Of a stretch of 6,557 nt of DNA, positions 5,413-6,557 are shown one piece after another. The DNA is from Eutrophobius sp051275005. GTDB taxonomy: Bacteria; Pseudomonadota; Gammaproteobacteria; Eutrophobiales; Eutrophobiaceae. The stretch is from assembly GCA_051275005.1 (NCBI GenBank), contig JBNMOP010000140.1, positions 1 to 6,557 of the forward strand, in the 5' to 3' direction. The notes under the pieces are model-generated. The model saw nothing but the letters and a program-made list of their open reading frames with translations, made no database searches and was not told where the DNA came from. The position numbers and the translations under genes were made by a program. Positions within the stretch are counted from its first letter, which is position 1. Every line of letters starts with the position of its first letter.

Positions 5413-6186
5413 TTATCTATCAATAAATAATCGATTAAAATTTTTCGACGTGACTTCCGCTACGTGTTCCAGGGTGACTTCCCGCAATTCCGCGATGTGT
5501 TCTGCAACGTGGCGTACATAGGATGGTTGGTTTTGTCTTCCTCGAAATGGTGCTGGGGCAAGATAGGGTGAATCGGTTTCGATGAGTAGCCATGGGTCCG
5601 GGATCTGTTTTGCTACGGCTTTAATTTCCAGTGCATTTTTAAAGGTGACAATGCCAGAGAATGAAATGTAAAAATTAAGATCTATGGCTTTTTTTGCCGT
5701 TTCTATATCTTCGACAAAGCAATGCATCACCCCACCTACTTCATCTGCCTTTTCTTCTTTTAGGATTTGTATGACATCCTCCTTGGCTTCTCGACAGTGG
5801 ACTATTATAGGTTTGTTAACCTCTTTTGCTGCCCTAATATGAGTTCTAAATCGCTCTCGCTGCCAGTTAAGATCACCTTCACTTCTAAAATAGTCCAATC
5901 CAGTTTCCCCTATAGCGATAACACGGGGATTTTGTGCGAGAGTGCTCAGCTCTGATATTGTTATTTCATTACTGACCTCGGTATTAGGATGTATGCCCAC
6001 GGTGGCATAAATTGAATCATGACGCATAGAAAGCTCTAAAATTGCTGGAAAATCATTAAGCTCTACGCAAACACATAACATTGTATTTACATTATTCTGT
6101 CTAGCATTATCTAGTATCTGCTGGATTCCCCCGTCAAGATCAATCATAGGGATATGACAATGGGAATCGATGAGTGAAATAGACAT
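5413..6186 (-). CDS. ycfH: TatD-family metal-dependent hydrolase (YcfH-like)
   Basis: TatD proteins are cytoplasmic TIM-barrel metallohydrolases related to amidohydrolases; several members act as 3'-5' DNases, and the YcfH branch is poorly characterised. The 257-residue length is typical. The full metal set is present: H9 and H11 in DSHCH, E94 in GETGLDY, H130 in VHCRE, H155 in MHCF and D205 in ETDSPYLAP. PFRGRQNQPSYV (213-224) is the family's conserved C-terminal region. The ATG at 6184-6186 follows AGGA (6195-6198) by 8 nt. It lies 100 bp downstream of pilZ in the same direction, as in the holB-pilZ-tatD cluster of many gammaproteobacteria, which supports a YcfH assignment over TatD proper. 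Nuclease activity is inferred from the family. Confidence 0.94.
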   Translation of the reverse strand: MSISLIDSHCHIPMIDLDGGIQQILDNARQNNVNTMLCVCVELNDFPAILELSMRHDSIYATVGIHPNTEVSNEITISELSTLAQNPRVIAIGETGLDYFRSEGDLNWQRERFRTHIRAAKEVNKPIIVHCREAKEDVIQILKEEKADEVGGVMHCFVEDIETAKKAIDLNFYISFSGIVTFKNALEIKAVAKQIPDPWLLIETDSPYLAPAPFRGRQNQPSYVRHVAEHIAELREVTLEHVAEVTSKNFNRLFIDR

Positions 6187-6286
6187 GGAGAGAGTCCTGC
6201 TAATAAAGAAAAGCGGCTATCGGGTTAATATATAAAAATACTAAAGGTCTTGGTCTGTCACTGAGTTAGCGACATAGTTTTTGTGT

Positions 6287-6557
6287 TTACATCGTTTGCG
6301 TAGGTCGATCTGAGGATAACGCACCCGCTAGTTGATTTTCAATCTTGAGCCGGGTAGCACCTTTGTCTAGTTCACTAAATTGAACACCAATTCCAGCGGT
6401 TTTATTACTTTGCGCACCTTTTGGTGTAATCCAGACTACCCTGCCTGCGACGGGAAGCTTTTCTTTACTGTCCATAAGCGTTAGCAACATGAATACCTCA
6501 TCACCAAGTTTGTATGGCTTTGCTGTAGGGATAAATAACCCACCATTCTTGATAAAG
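6287..6557 (-). CDS. pilZ: type IV pilus protein PilZ (5' end beyond window)
   Basis: The frame is open from the right edge to a stop at 6287-6289 and gives the last 89 residues of a protein usually about 117 long. It starts FIKNGGLFIPT and continues through LGDEVFMLLTLMD, the PVAGRVVWITPKGAQ strand pair and GIGVQF. It ends SDRPTQTM, very close to the SDRPTHTM tail of pseudomonad PilZ. Founding-type PilZ is needed for type IV pilus assembly and acts through PilB and FimX. It lacks the RxxxR c-di-GMP-binding motif of other PilZ domains; the N-terminal part is not visible here, so I cannot check that directly. An internal ATG at 6488-6490 is not the start, because homology continues upstream. 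The next gene downstream is the TatD-family gene. Confidence 0.95.
   Translation of the reverse strand, partial: FIKNGGLFIPTAKPYKLGDEVFMLLTLMDSKEKLPVAGRVVWITPKGAQSNKTAGIGVQFSELDKGATRLKIENQLAGALSSDRPTQTM

Noticed and set aside
14..6266. GTCACTGAGT occurring both near position 14 and at 6257
   Set aside because: A 10-bp match, one copy inside a coding frame, is compatible with chance; no flanking similarity suggests an att site or duplication.
6257..6273. GTCACT-GAGTT-AGCGAC as a terminator between pilZ and the TatD gene
   Set aside because: The stem is 6 bp with a mismatch, and no T-run follows in the minus-strand direction of those genes.

Overview
The window looks like chromosomal DNA of a gammaproteobacterium. 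The best evidence is its right edge, where the 3' part of pilZ is followed by a TatD-family hydrolase in the same direction. That is the tail of the conserved holB-pilZ-tatD(ycfH) cluster. Base composition is moderate, and most genes are compact with recognisable Shine-Dalgarno sites.

Layout, left to right. Positions 1-708 (minus, running off the left edge) encode a TIR/SEFIR-domain protein with a probable C-terminal winged helix; it is too incomplete to appear as a closed ORF. Positions 709-1084 hold no intact gene but are rich in structure: an attC-like or terminator-like hairpin (738-785), a second hairpin (790-810), two degenerate 44-bp direct repeats 82 bp apart (800-843 and 882-925), and a 28-codon plus-strand remnant of a tyrosine recombinase start (950-1036) with an excellent ribosome binding site. 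A recombinase stub pointing away from a gene that begins just beyond an attC-like end is the layout of an integron: intI diverging from its cassette array. I read this as a degenerate chromosomal integron whose surviving first cassette carries a TIR gene. This is the most interesting part of the window and is an inference.

Positions 1085-4132 (minus) form a probable transcription unit of an alpha/beta hydrolase, trpB and trpA. TrpB and TrpA are the two subunits of tryptophan synthase, and both carry non-canonical versions of their family motifs. Divergent from this unit, at 4264-5400 (plus), is a fold-type I PLP enzyme of the class V aminotransferase family. The 131-bp spacer between them contains a perfect 12-bp palindrome. 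The PLP gene converges on the TatD-family gene (5413-6186, minus), with 12 bp between the stop codons. The window ends in pilZ (6287-6557, minus, 5' end missing).

Functionally, the right two thirds is housekeeping or metabolic: tryptophan synthesis, an unassigned hydrolase and PLP enzyme, TatD and PilZ. The left 1 kb is accessory DNA inserted beyond the end of the trp unit.
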